Part shown: positions 55,236 through 64,000 of the stretch, piece after piece
How positions within the stretch are numbered: the stretch's first letter is position 1
How the letters are laid out: each line of letters opens with the position of its first letter
NCBI RefSeq assembly: GCF_963259705.1
Contig: NC_081840.1
Span: 6,071,062-6,135,061 of the forward strand
DNA length: 64,000 nucleotides
Source of the DNA: Myotis daubentonii
Taxonomy: Eukaryota; Chordata; Mammalia; Chiroptera; Vespertilionidae
Direction: 5' to 3'
Made by a program: the position numbers and the translations under genes
Notes under the pieces: generated by a model
The model's input: the letters and a program-made list of their open reading frames with translations, nothing else
Told to the model about the DNA's origin: nothing
The model's database searches: none

Positions 55236-55554
55236 TAGCTCGTTTCAGAGCTGTCTCGGGGCTCGCTGGCGAGCGGAGCTTCGCATCTGCGCTCGTCCTC
55301 GTCTCTTTGTAGGTGCTCGGGGTCCGTGCAGAAGGACCCGGGCTTGCCCAAACCCCGGACCGCGTCACGTCCAGTTCAGCCCCACCGTGGGGCAGTCCAC
55401 CACAGGTGGCCGTTGGAGCGGCTGGGATGCTATTGCTGCCATATCTGGGTTCCTCACGCCCGCTTCCCACCGGCAGGGAGCCCAGAGGCATGGCCAAGTC
55501 CACCCCCAAATCCCGCCTGCCACCCGGGACCACTCCTGGTGCCCATTTTGTATC

Positions 55555-56095
55555 AGTCGGGGTCCAATCCGGAGACAGGCGCGGCAGTGGCGTGAGCAGG
55601 GGACGTCTGTGCAGGACTATGGCCTAGGACAGGAGGTTGGATATGAAGGGTCCCCTGGTAAGAAGTGAGGAGAACGCTGCAGATCGCAGGACAGTGAATG
55701 TGAGGAGCAGCCACTGCCCTTGGGGCTGAGACCAAGCCCCCAAGTGGACACCCCACCCTGGGCGGACGGAGATCTGGCATTGCTGGGGGTGCGCGCTGGA
55801 GGAAGTGTTTGGCTGCCCAGTAGGACTGTGGGCACTTGCCTGGTATCTGGTGCCTGAGAAGCTGGGGAGCTGTGGCGGGGGGGGGGGCACGAAGGAAACC
55901 CCTTCCTCCCCCACTGTCTCTCCAGGACCCCCCGCCCCCCGCAAAGCTCCGCAAGGAGCCAGCCAGCCAAGGGGAGACTTGGCTCGTTTTCTTGGGGCTC
56001 ATCTTGGTTCGCAAGAAGCCAGCAATAAAGGACGGATTTGGAGCCGAGAGCCAGGCATTCGTACTTGGCAGGGACACAATCTGACAAGGCCCTCT
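55555..56095. repeat. unassigned interspersed repeat, copy 2
   Basis: Related to 52405-52960 around 55645-55730. Starts GTATCAGTCGGGGTCCAATC, a beginning seen in mammalian repeats. Contains a G run at 55876-55886. Confidence 0.35.
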
Positions 56096-56104
56096 CAGAA
56101 AACT

Positions 56105-56310
56105 GGCACCTGTGCCCTGGCTGTTGTGGCTCAGTTGGTTGGGCATCATCCCGTGCTCCGAAAGGTTGCTGGTTTGATTCCCGGTCAGGGCACATGCCCA
56201 GGTTGTGGGCTCCATCCTCGGTAGGGGGCATACAGGAAGCAGCCGATCGATGTTGTGCATGTCTCTCTCTCTCTCCCTCTAAAATTCAGTTTTTAGAAAT
56301 CTTTAAAAAA
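56105..56310 (+). repeat. older VES-related SINE
   Basis: TGTGGCTCAGTTGGTTGGGC head, GGTTTGATTCCCGGTCAGGG B box, AGGAAGCAGCCGATCGATG body and CTCTCCCTCTAAAATTCAG end. Same older type as 4041. Confidence 0.85.
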
Positions 56311-56430
56311 AGGACACGGACGTATTTGCTCGGTTATAGCTTTGCCCCTGTGCCCAGTTTTGTTCCTCCGTGATGGTTTTTCATGCTTCCTCTTGGCTTT
56401 CTTTTATGACTTTGAATGATGCTCTTCTAG

Positions 56431-56531
56431 CGGGCGTCCGGAGCTGGCTCAGCGGGGTGGAGAGCGTTTTCGCCGGGTGCGGACTGCGCAGGCTCCGCGG
56501 AAGGCCGAGGAGAGCGGCTCTGTCCTCCGAG
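56431..56531 (+). other. possible exon (splice-flanked, CpG-rich)
   Basis: A 101-base CpG-rich stretch lies between an acceptor-like GCTCTTCTAG (56421-56430, after a T-rich stretch) and a donor-like GAG/GTAAGT at 56532. One frame is open through it (AGVRSWLSGVESVFAGCG). No known protein family was recognised and no neighbouring exons were found, so this may be chance. Confidence 0.15.
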
Positions 56532-56707
56532 GTAAGTCCTCGAGGTGGGTTCGGGGGGGCTTCTTTAGAAAATGGGGTCCCTCTGGTTCATTGCTTCAGC
56601 TCTGAGGATTAAGGGCCCATTCTGAGAGGAGAAGGTCTCTTCACTGTCCTGGTCCACGCTTGAATTTCTGTGCCCTGTGCCGTAGATAGTCTCTTAGCTC
56701 CTGTTTG

Positions 56708-57215
56708 GGTGGACCTGTGTCCCCTCCCCACCCCCACCCCCCAAATTCATACATTGGTGCACTAGCACCCCGCAGCTCAGACTGTGATCTTATTTGGAGA
56801 CAGTCTTTACAGAGGCGATAAGTCAGATGAAGTCACTAGTGGGCTGTAGTCAAGGTGCCGTGTCCTTATAAGAAGTGGAAATTTGGCCAGGGGATTGTCA
56901 AGGGTGGGGGGCAAAAAAAAAAAAGGACACATATGTAATACCCTTTGTAATACTTAATACATTAAGCAATAAAAAAAAAAGAAGTGGAAATTTGGGTACA
57001 GACACATAGAGGGCGCCACGTGAACGAGGACAACTGTCCACAGGCTGAGGAGTGTGGCCAGATTCTCCCTCAGCCTCAGAGGGAACCAACCCCACGCCCA
57101 CCTCGATCTCGAACTTCCAGCCACCAGAACTGTGAGAGAATGCACGTTTGCTGTTTAAGCCCCTCGGTTTGTGGTATTTCGTCATGGCAACCCCAGGAAA
57201 CGGATACAGCTCCCA
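56708..57215 (+). repeat. ancient LTR-like mammalian repeat (MaLR/MLT type?)
   Basis: CCCCCAAATTCATACATTGG, CTTATTTGGAGACAGTCTTT, GTGTCCTTATAAGAAGTGG, GAACTTCCAGCCACCAGAAC and GCTGTTTAAGCCCCTCGG occur in the order of a common mammalian repeat. It is split by a small L1 insertion at 56885-56978. The family name is uncertain. Confidence 0.6.
56885..56978 (+). mobile_element. extremely 5'-truncated L1 insertion
   Basis: About 94 bases of L1 3' UTR: GTGGGGGGCAAAAAAAAAAA, GGACACATATGTAATACC, then AAGCAATAAA and a poly-A tail. The duplication AAGAAGTGGAAATTT is exact (56870-56884 and 56979-56993). The GGACACATATGTAA text is the sense version of the L1 end at 18600. A recent retrotransposition event. 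Confidence 0.88.
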
Positions 57216-57246
57216 AACGCAAACAGGATCAGGACAGCACAGCCGT

Positions 57247-57440
57247 CCAGTGTGGCCTGTGGATTCGAATTGCTTTTAATCCAGTCTCCCACTTCCCAGC
57301 TGTGTGACCTTGAGCAAGTTGCTCAGCCTCTCTGTGCCTCCACTTTCTGGGAGGATATCCGTCACCACACAGTGGGCTTACCTACTTAGGTACTTAAACG
57401 AGTGATATACTTGGACCACACAGAACGGCATTTGGCATGT
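57247..57440 (+). repeat. MIR SINE
   Basis: GTGTGACCTTGAGCAAGTTG, CCTCTCTGTGCCTCCACTTT and CTTAGGTACTTAAACGAGTG match the MIR layout well. Confidence 0.88.
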
Positions 57441-57694
57441 GCTGTAGCGGTCCCATCGCACCAGGTCAGGCGGGGGGTCAGGGGAAAGCCAGCAGAAGAA
57501 GAGAGCAGGGCGTCCCGAGGGGCCCCAAAGCCAGAGCTCGCTGGGCTGGGTCACGGCCATGGAGGACCCAGGGTGGGTAGGCATGTCTGGCCTCCAGGTC
57601 CTTCATATCAGAGACCCTCACCCGCCGACCTCCCATGGCCTTCAGTCATCACCGAACACAGCCCTGTGGGTGCACAGGAAGATGGTGGGGTCCT

Positions 57695-57835
57695 GATGGA
57701 TGGAGAAACTGAGGCCCAGGGAGAAATGATCTCCAGATCATGCAGTGAGGACACTTCTGAGCCAGAACTCGAACCCAGGTTTCCCCAGCTCCAAGCTCCG
57801 TGCCCTTGCTCTGTGAAACACTGCCTCCTGGTGGC
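57695..57835 (-). repeat. MIR SINE, antisense
   Basis: GAGAAACTGAGGCCCAGGGA followed by CCAGAACTCGAACCCAGGTT and CCAAGCTCCGTGCCC is the reverse MIR. Confidence 0.8.
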
Positions 57836-57969
57836 CACCTCGGCCAGAAGCGCTGGGGGGATTCTTGTGGGAAAGTGAGCTTCCGGCGCTGTCCAGGCCT
57901 CACACAGCACACCCCTCAGTGTTCCCCTTGCCACCCTTCCCACAGAGCAGCTTGGGGGTTCCTGTGGAT

Positions 57970-58165
57970 GGAGCCCCACTGTGTGCTAAGTACCTGTCAT
58001 TGCACCCTCAGCTCAACCTTGCAAGGTGGGGGCTATCACCCCCATTCTAAGTGGGGTGGGGGTGGGGGAATGGAGATGAAGGCTCAGAGAGGGAGAGAAA
58101 CTCACCCAAGGCCACACAGTGGGAGGCATCGGCGCTGGGGCTGGAATCAACACTGGAGGAAAGAT
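57970..58165 (-). repeat. MIR SINE, antisense
   Basis: GTGTGCTAAGTACCTGTCAT, GAAGGCTCAGAGAGGGAGAG and CCAAGGCCACACAGTGGGAG. A G-rich insertion lies in the middle. Confidence 0.75.
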
Positions 58166-58599
58166 GTGCCTGACACCCCCATCCCTGACCTCCGGGACCC
58201 CCCAACCACTCTCCTCCCTGGAGGAGGGGGTGCAGAGGGAGAGCCCCTCAAAGGAATACTGAGAAAGAGGTGCTTACAGGAGGTGGGGGTGGGAGACAAC
58301 AAGAGAGGGGGTGCCTCCTGGCTGTGTTTTGTGTCTGGTGGGCAGTGTGGGTCCCCTTCAAAGTGTGGGAGGGACACTCTGGAGCTACCGTTGTCACTCG
58401 CCACTCACTGCCACTGTCGCCCACTAATGATCAGCGCGGGAGGAAATGGGGCAGGTCCTCTGAGTGATGGGCTGGGGGCTCTGGGTGGGGTTTGGGGGGC
58501 CAAGACCCTGCGTTAATGAAGCCGAACCGCCCTGCCCAGGACTAAACTTTCCGCGGCTGTTTTTCAAGGTTCCAAAAAGAAATAAGGGGGGGCCAGGAA

Positions 58600-58760
58600 G
58601 GGAGGGCGTTGTTATCATGCCTCTTGCTTCATTTGCATAAGGTGAAAAATGTTTCCATAGAAACAACCGGAGTCTGTAATTTTTGAATAACGATTTCTGC
58701 ATAAAGCACAACCTGTCTTTTCGCGAAAAGGAATTAAGAAATTCTCAGAAGCACTTCCCA
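58600..58760. promoter_or_regulatory. candidate enhancer with RFX-like and octamer sites
   Basis: An AT-rich block in GC-rich flanks. It contains GTTTCCATAGAAAC (58651-58664), a near-palindromic RFX/X-box-like site, and ATTTGCAT (58631-58638), an octamer. It goes on to GTAATTTTTGAATAACG and GAATTAAGAAATTCTC. No repeat family was recognised. Function is inference only. Confidence 0.35.
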
Positions 58761-58794
58761 CCACAACAGAAAGCCCAGCCGCCCGGTGCCGGGA

Positions 58795-58885
58795 ATGTCG
58801 CTGCCGGGGAGGGTCTTGGCTCAAGCCCCTGCCCTCTCTGGGCCTCAGTTTCCCCACTGGTGAAGTGGGGCAGGGAGGACTAGAT
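58795..58885 (+). repeat. MIR fragment
   Basis: CCCTCTCTGGGCCTCAGTTT, CCCCACTGGTGAAGTGGGG and GGACTAGATTAG. Confidence 0.75.
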
Positions 58886-60000
58886 TAGGACCAGTGGGGG
58901 TTGAACTTCACACACATCAGAAGTGGAGGGCGGGGGTGCTGGTGTGAAGCCCCCCATCCCGGGGCCCTCAGTGGGGTTCCCAGGCAAGGGGTCTGGCTGA
59001 GTTTTAACAAACTCTCCGCCAGAGTCTGGGACAGAGGCCTGAGGGCCATCCAGGCTGCAGGGGGAGTCTGGTGGCCCCTGCCCACCACCTGGTCCCCTCT
59101 GTGGACGTGTCTGGCCGGCTCGCTGGAGCGGAAGGCCCGTGCCTCGCCTGGGCGCCTCTGCCCCCTGGTGGCTCGAGGGCATCTCAGCACTGCTGCCCAG
59201 GGCTCCACCGGGGCTGGTTTCCCTCCAGGGGCTGTGAAGCGGGGGCCTGAGGGTCAGGGTCAGCAGGGAGAGGGACCCTAAGACCATCCTGAGACCACCC
59301 CTCCCGCCTAGGTCTCGGGGCGGACAGCCTCCTACAAATTGAGGGGCCCCGGGTGCCTAGGGGAGTACAGGTTCCTGGGCCTGCCTCCGCCGGTCAGACT
59401 CAGGAGTCAGGATGTGAAGGCTGAAGCAGACCGTGCGGAACCGAGGGGGCCTGGTCTGCTCCCTCGTGTGACAGATGGGGACACTGAGGCCCTGAGAGGG
59501 GCCCCGCAATCCGGGGGCAGCCCCACCCAGAGGCCCTGCTCTGTCCCAGTCGAGGCCCCGGCTGCATGAGCCGCACGGCGGGGCGACTGGGGTGCTCAGA
59601 GCACCGCGTGGGCCTCGCCGGAGTCCAGGGCGCCTTTATTTATCCTCGTTTAACTGTGGGGTGAAATATTGTGCTGGGCTGGAGCTGAGCAGGCAGAAAC
59701 ACCCCGAATCTCAGGCTTAATTAGAGCCGGAGGAGACGGGAGAAATGAGCCATGAACTGCCCAGGGCTCCTTGCAGGGAGCGAGCCTTCGCACGTCCCTG
59801 CCTTTTTAGTTTTAAGAAATGCACGTATGTTGCCTCCTCGATTGAAGTATATCGACCCCAAGGGACGGTGACCTTTTGGGGGTAGGAGTGACGGCCGCAG
59901 CCCAGCGCTCCTGGAGCCCTCCTCCTCCAGGAGGGCCCCGGATTGCCCCGCGCTCACCTTAGTGCCAGGTTCCTGGGCACGCGTCTCCTCTTAGAGAGGG
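58886..60000. other. unique GC-rich sequence with a MIR remnant
   Basis: No gene recognised. GACAGATGGGGACACTGAGG at about 59470 is an antisense MIR core. The block 59640-59720 (TTATTTATCCTCGTTTAACT ... GGCTTAATTAGAGCC) is AT-richer and possibly conserved. Confidence 0.4.
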
Positions 60001-60339
60001 GGCAGGGTGCGGGGAGAAGCTGCAGACCACCTCGGTGTGGCACCTGGCCCGCTGCCGGTGCTCTGGGGCAGGGGCCACCCTGAGGGTGCAGGTGAGAGAG
60101 AGAGAGATGGCGGACATGACACTGGTGGCTCACAACGTCTGGGAGTTCAGAGGATGGTCCTCACCTGCCCAGCTGCCGTCTCCGGCCTCCCAGGCGCAAG
60201 CCCCCTGGCTGCCGGCAGGTCTCCCCCGGCTGGCGCTGCGTGGAGCTCGGGGCAGAGTAAGGAAGGACGGAACCAGGATCGAGGGCGGCCTTTAGTCAGA
60301 CACGGTGAGATGGAGAGAGGGGAGGTGTGTGCCGTGTCG

Positions 60340-60482
60340 TTGGGAACAAGCTCACAGCTGGACAAAGTCCTCACCTGCCGGGTGACCTGGGGAAAGGGGC
60401 TTCGCCTCCCTGACCCTCCACTTCCTCATCTGTGAAATGGGGCTGTGGGGAGGCTGCTGGGAGGATTAAAAACGAGTGGGTA
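60340..60482 (+). repeat. MIR SINE
   Basis: CCGGGTGACCTGGGGAAAGG, CCTCATCTGTGAAATGGGGC and GGGAGGATTAAAAACGAGTG. Confidence 0.85.
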
Positions 60483-60484
60483 AC

Positions 60485-60715
60485 CCTCGCCGGTTTGGCT
60501 CAGTGGATAGAGCATCGGCCTGCAGACGGAAGGGCCCCAGGTTCGATTCCAGTCAAGGGCACGTGCCCAGGTTGATCCCCAGTAGGGCGCGTGCAGGAGG
60601 CGGCCGATCAATGATTCTCTCTCATCATTGATGTTTTATCTCTCTCTCCCTCTCCCTTCCTCTCTGAAATCAATAAAAATATATTTTAAAAGAAAAACAA
60701 AAAGCAAAAAAACCC
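60485..60715 (+). repeat. VES SINE
   Basis: CTCGCCGGTTTGGCTCAGTG head, GTTCGATTCCAGTCAAGGGC B box, GCAGGAGGCGGCCGATCAAT body, ATCAATAAAAATATATTTTA tail and an A-rich run. A weak AAACGAG(T/C)G duplication lies on both sides. Confidence 0.9.
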
Positions 60716-60953
60716 AACAACAAACGAGCGTATCTGAGCAGCCAGCTCAGGGGTGAGCTCCCCAGTTTGGAGGAGAGGGGCTGCCCGTGGGAACGGACTC
60801 GGGGGTCTGTGGTGGCTCCGTCGCCAGGAAGGCAGCACCCGCGCCCTTGTCGCCGCTGGGTGCCGACGTCTCTGGCTGCTTGTTGGTGACGTGGGGAGAC
60901 TGCCCATCTCAGGGCGTTCTCACGGGAATGCAAGCCGCCGACAGGGCGAACAG

Positions 60954-61131
60954 TGACACCCCCATTGCATCTGGGAGCAGTGTCACCCCCATTGCCTCTG
61001 GGAGCGGTGGCACCCCCATTGCCTCTGGGAGCGGTGACACCCCCATTGCCTCTGGGAGCGGTGACACCCCCATTGCCTCTGGGAGCGGTGACACCCCCAT
61101 TGCCTCTGGGAGCGGTGACACCCCCATTGCA
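60954..61131. repeat. 27-bp minisatellite, about 6.5 units
   Basis: Unit GACACCCCCATTGCCTCTGG plus GAGCGGT, 27 bases. The first two or three units are diverged (CATCTGG, GCAGTGT, GTGGC); the last four are identical until the final unit breaks off at CATTGCAACG. A multiple of 3, so it opens frames on both strands. Confidence 0.95.
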
Positions 61132-61149
61132 ACGCAGGGCATGATTCTG

Positions 61150-61262
61150 TGCACAACGCAGCCCTCACAATCCCGCAGGGAAGCGAGGTGAGAAGCGGAG
61201 GCCGGTGGACAGAGGTGGCCGGCCCAAGGCCACACAGCGAGAGGCATGGCGGCTGGGGTGGT
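61150..61262 (-). repeat. MIR SINE, antisense, diverged
   Basis: GAGGTGAGAAGCGGAGGCC and GGCCCAAGGCCACACAGCGA, the reverse MIR. Confidence 0.55.
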
Positions 61263-61430
61263 GCCGTCTCCAGGGACACAGTGTGGAGGAGCCCCAAGGG
61301 CAGGTCAAGGGTGAATATTGAGAAATATTCCCAACAAATGCCCCGCGGCCAGTCTGGCCTGCGAGCACCGCTGGGACCAGGCTCGGACCCCAGTCCAGGC
61401 CCGCGACCCCTTGTCCAGTGCTCCTCCGGG

Positions 61431-61450
61431 CCCCCCCCCCCCCCCCCCGC
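61431..61450. repeat. poly-C run
   Basis: About 18 consecutive C with a terminal G; probably length-variable. Confidence 0.93.
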
Positions 61451-61459
61451 CGCAAGGCC

Positions 61460-64000
61460 CCGCTTCCCGGGAGTGCGTCTCCTCGCCACTGGAAGGAACC
61501 AAGAGTCGGATGAGGGTTTCGAAATGGTTCTGCCCTGTGTGGCTGCAGCGCCCCTGCCCAGAGCGGGAGCCGGAGGGAGGCAGGGCCGCTCTTTCTCGGG
61601 GACAGGTGGGCGGCACTGGGGGGACGAGACAGCCATTGGCACATCCCCTCTGTTCACTGTCAGGAAACTGCCTCCCTCCCGGCTCCGGAGGCTCTGCGCC
61701 CCCGGGCAGATAATGGGGTTCTGCGACGTGGAGGTCCCTGGAAGGGAATGGCCGTGAAGGGCCGCCTCAAGGAGAGAGGCGACACGGGTCCTAGGAGCGC
61801 CGTGTCCTAAATTATCGTCCGGCAACCACTCCTTCGCGCCGCCGAGATGGGGAGGAAGTCCCGGGGGAGCGGGATACCGTTTTTCTTGGAAAAACAGAAC
61901 CTACTCGGAAACACGTTGGGAGCCATCCTGAGAAGTAGGTGCTACCAGAAGCCCGGACCCCGGGGCTCCCTGCCGGGAGGTGAGGGAAGGCGGCTCCAGG
62001 CTGAGGGTCAGGGGAGGTGACGGGCGGGAGGCGGCTCTGAAGCCCCCAGGGGGAGGACGAGGTGGTGGAGGTGCCCGCTCGGCCGGGCCCTGTGCCAGCG
62101 GAGGGCATCCAGGTTGGAAGCCAAGGATGTGTTGAGCCCCTGGCTGGCTTTGGGATTCCCTTTGCTTGGGGTGAGGGGGGATCCCTTGGGGGCCCTGGGA
62201 GGTGAGGGCGTGTGAGAGGACAGCGATGATGGCATTTGCGGCAAAGGGTCCCCTGGAGGAGGTATTGCTTTTGCTCTGAGTACAAAAGGCTAAGGCCTCC
62301 ATTCTAGGTCTTTTATTCATTCAACAAACATGCACTGAGCTCTGTTCTGTGCTGGGCCCAGAGAAGCTCAAGGGGAGTAATTGGGGGTGTTGTGGCCCCA
62401 AGAAGCCCCCTGGCTTCTGCACAGGCTGACTTGTGACAAACTAAAGTCTAGGTCAGGATGGGGCCTGGACAAGGCAGAGGAGGGGCTGCTCGGACCAGCG
62501 AGGGATGGAGAGGAGCCCGGGTGGGCCACTGAGAGGTCTTGTAACCCAGCAGTAGGGGGAACCTTCTAGAAGGAGGACTCAGTCCAGCAAAGGCTTGGAG
62601 GCAGTGGGGAGCCCCCAGCACTCGGGGTCTCCGGGTCCCAGTGGTGCTGCCAGGGCACCCGCGTGGCGGGGGGGAGTGTTGGGAAGGAGCAGGAGGGCCG
62701 GCCGGGTCCCAGCACGCTGGCCCTGGCGGGAGGAGCTGGGGCCAATGACAGAGGGAAGCCATTGGAGGGCCTTGCTGGGGTGACAGGTTCCATTTGAGAT
62801 GAGGCTCAGGTGAAGGGGAGCAGAGGCTGCGGGCCAAAGCCAGAGGAGGCCGCGGGGTCACAGGGAAGAGGACGGAGGCGCTAAACTGGTTCCAAACTTG
62901 CCAGCCTCTACTCTGACCCCTCGAGGCTTCCAGGGGTCCCCTCCCTCCTCTCCCACCTCCCCTCCTCTCCTTCCTCCCCTCCCTCCTCATCTCTTCTCAG
63001 TTCTCCTCTCTCCCTGCTCTGAACCACCCTCCCGCCCCAATCCACCCCCCTCGCCCCTCCCTCCTGCACCCCCCGCCCCAGCAGCTGCAGCAGAAGGTCA
63101 TGGTTCTTGGGCTGCGGCCAAGGAGCAGGGGCTGCCTCAATCTCCCTCCCCTCCAGGCTTCTGGAGCTCTGCACGCCAGCCAGCCTGTGCACCCCTTCCT
63201 GGGCCTGGGCGCCACGCAGCTCTCCGCAGGGGTGAGAGGGCGCAGGGCAGGGTCCCCTAAGCTCAGTTACACTTGCCCGTCGAGGGGCCCTTGATGTCAC
63301 CCTTCCGTTGTCCCACCTGGCAGATGGGGCCGCAGACCTGCTCTGCCCCCACAGCGAGGCCAGGGTCAGGGAGGCCTTCTGGAGCCACAGGCGCCCCTGG
63401 AGAGCTTGGGCGCTGGGCTATGGGTGCACCAGGACCCCAGACCCAAGGCAGGAGGGCCTGAGCCCCCTTCAGAAGAAAGCAGGGGGCTCAGAGGGCGGGG
63501 ATGGAGGGAGTGTGACCGAGACAGGGATCCTTCCACCTCGGGCCCCAGCAGCGGGCCCCAGGCTCCACGTAAGCAGACAGGCGGCCCCTCTGCTCCCCTC
63601 TTGGCGGGGGACAGAGGTGAGCTCATCGCGGCTGTGGGCTTCTGCGAGGCCAGGAAAATCGTCTCTAATCCCCTTCCCACCAGCCTGAGCTGGGCCCGGG
63701 CCCACCGCCGGGCAGGCCAGGCCCACAGCTGGGGGCATCTGCCATGCTGACCACTTCACCAGGGGCCCTGCCAAGCCCGCTCCCTTCCCTTCCAGCGGGG
63801 CCGCCCCCCTCCCTGGCTCTCCTCTCCTGGAGGGAGGCTCCTGAGGTCAGTGCGCCGCCCGCCAAGCGGCAGGGTGGATTTTCCATGCGGGGAGCCAAAC
63901 CCAAGCTCCGGGCTCCACTTTCCTGCGAAAGTAAATCAGCAAATCTGGAACCCATCAGCTGTCAGCGAGGACGGAGGGGCAGGGGCCCCTCGGCTGAGGA
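61460..64000. other. unique GC-rich sequence with old repeat fragments
   Basis: Single-copy GC-rich DNA with pyrimidine-rich tracts (62938-63060). 62311-62370 (CATTCAACAAACATGCACTG) and 62735-62800 (GGAAGCCATTGGAGGGCC) are remnants of ancient mammalian repeats. Overlapping open frames on both strands lack domains, so no gene is called. Confidence 0.4.

Noticed and set aside
62898..63260. Proline-rich protein
   Set aside because: Pyrimidine-rich low-complexity DNA; nothing else supports a gene.

Overview
The window is nuclear DNA of a mammal, almost certainly a vespertilionid bat (Myotis/Eptesicus/Pipistrellus group). The evidence is the mix of mobile elements. There are about fifteen tRNA-derived VES-type SINEs, many with clean target-site duplications. 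Several HeliBat-type Helitrons carry the GTGCAC...GTGCAC hairpin and a CTAG 3' end. Mariner-type MITEs, a Tc1-like transposase with DD36E spacing, a SPIN-like hAT MITE and L1/HAL1-type LINEs are also present. No protein-coding host gene can be supported. Long open frames are either transposon remnants or products of tandem repeats and GC-rich DNA.

Positions 1-9,550 are an old L1 lying antisense. It is interrupted by a HAL1-like insertion (864-2838), SINEs, a mariner MITE and a two-member Helitron array (5597-8421) that itself contains a nested Helitron (7275-8035). From 9,551 to about 27,430 the DNA is GC-rich and mostly single-copy. It holds scattered MIR, L2 and hAT relics, an L1 made by twin priming (18568-18892), a 5'-truncated L1 (about 19,890-20,385) and a very homogeneous 16-unit, 39-bp minisatellite (23347-23966).

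From about 27,440 to 47,500 the window is again antisense L1 sequence. Inserted in it are a Helitron (31098-32598), a second HAL1-like element (about 33,030-35,845), a head-to-tail Helitron pair (38977-41805), a decayed DD36E Tc1-like transposon (about 43,906-44,680) and a Helitron inside a GT/AT microsatellite (44760-46422). From 47,500 to 64,000 the DNA is GC-rich and mostly unique, with nested hAT elements (48069-48773), a SPIN-like MITE (49969-50180), a mariner-type MITE (53247-53431), MIR/L2/LTR relics, a tiny recent L1 insertion (56885-56978), a 27-bp minisatellite (60954-61131) and AT-rich islands that look like conserved regulatory elements.

The most interesting observation concerns the Helitrons. 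All five large copies share the same internal scar where an old 3' end (CTAG decayed, hairpin lost) abuts an old 5' end. They therefore appear to be one chimeric Helitron, born by read-through and then amplified. Twice, Helitrons lie end-to-end with no spacer. The 5' ends carry a CCAAT / octamer / YY1-like cluster that could act as a mobile promoter. Positions of element ends come from reading the sequence and could be off by a few bases. Family names come from recalled consensus features and were not checked against a database.
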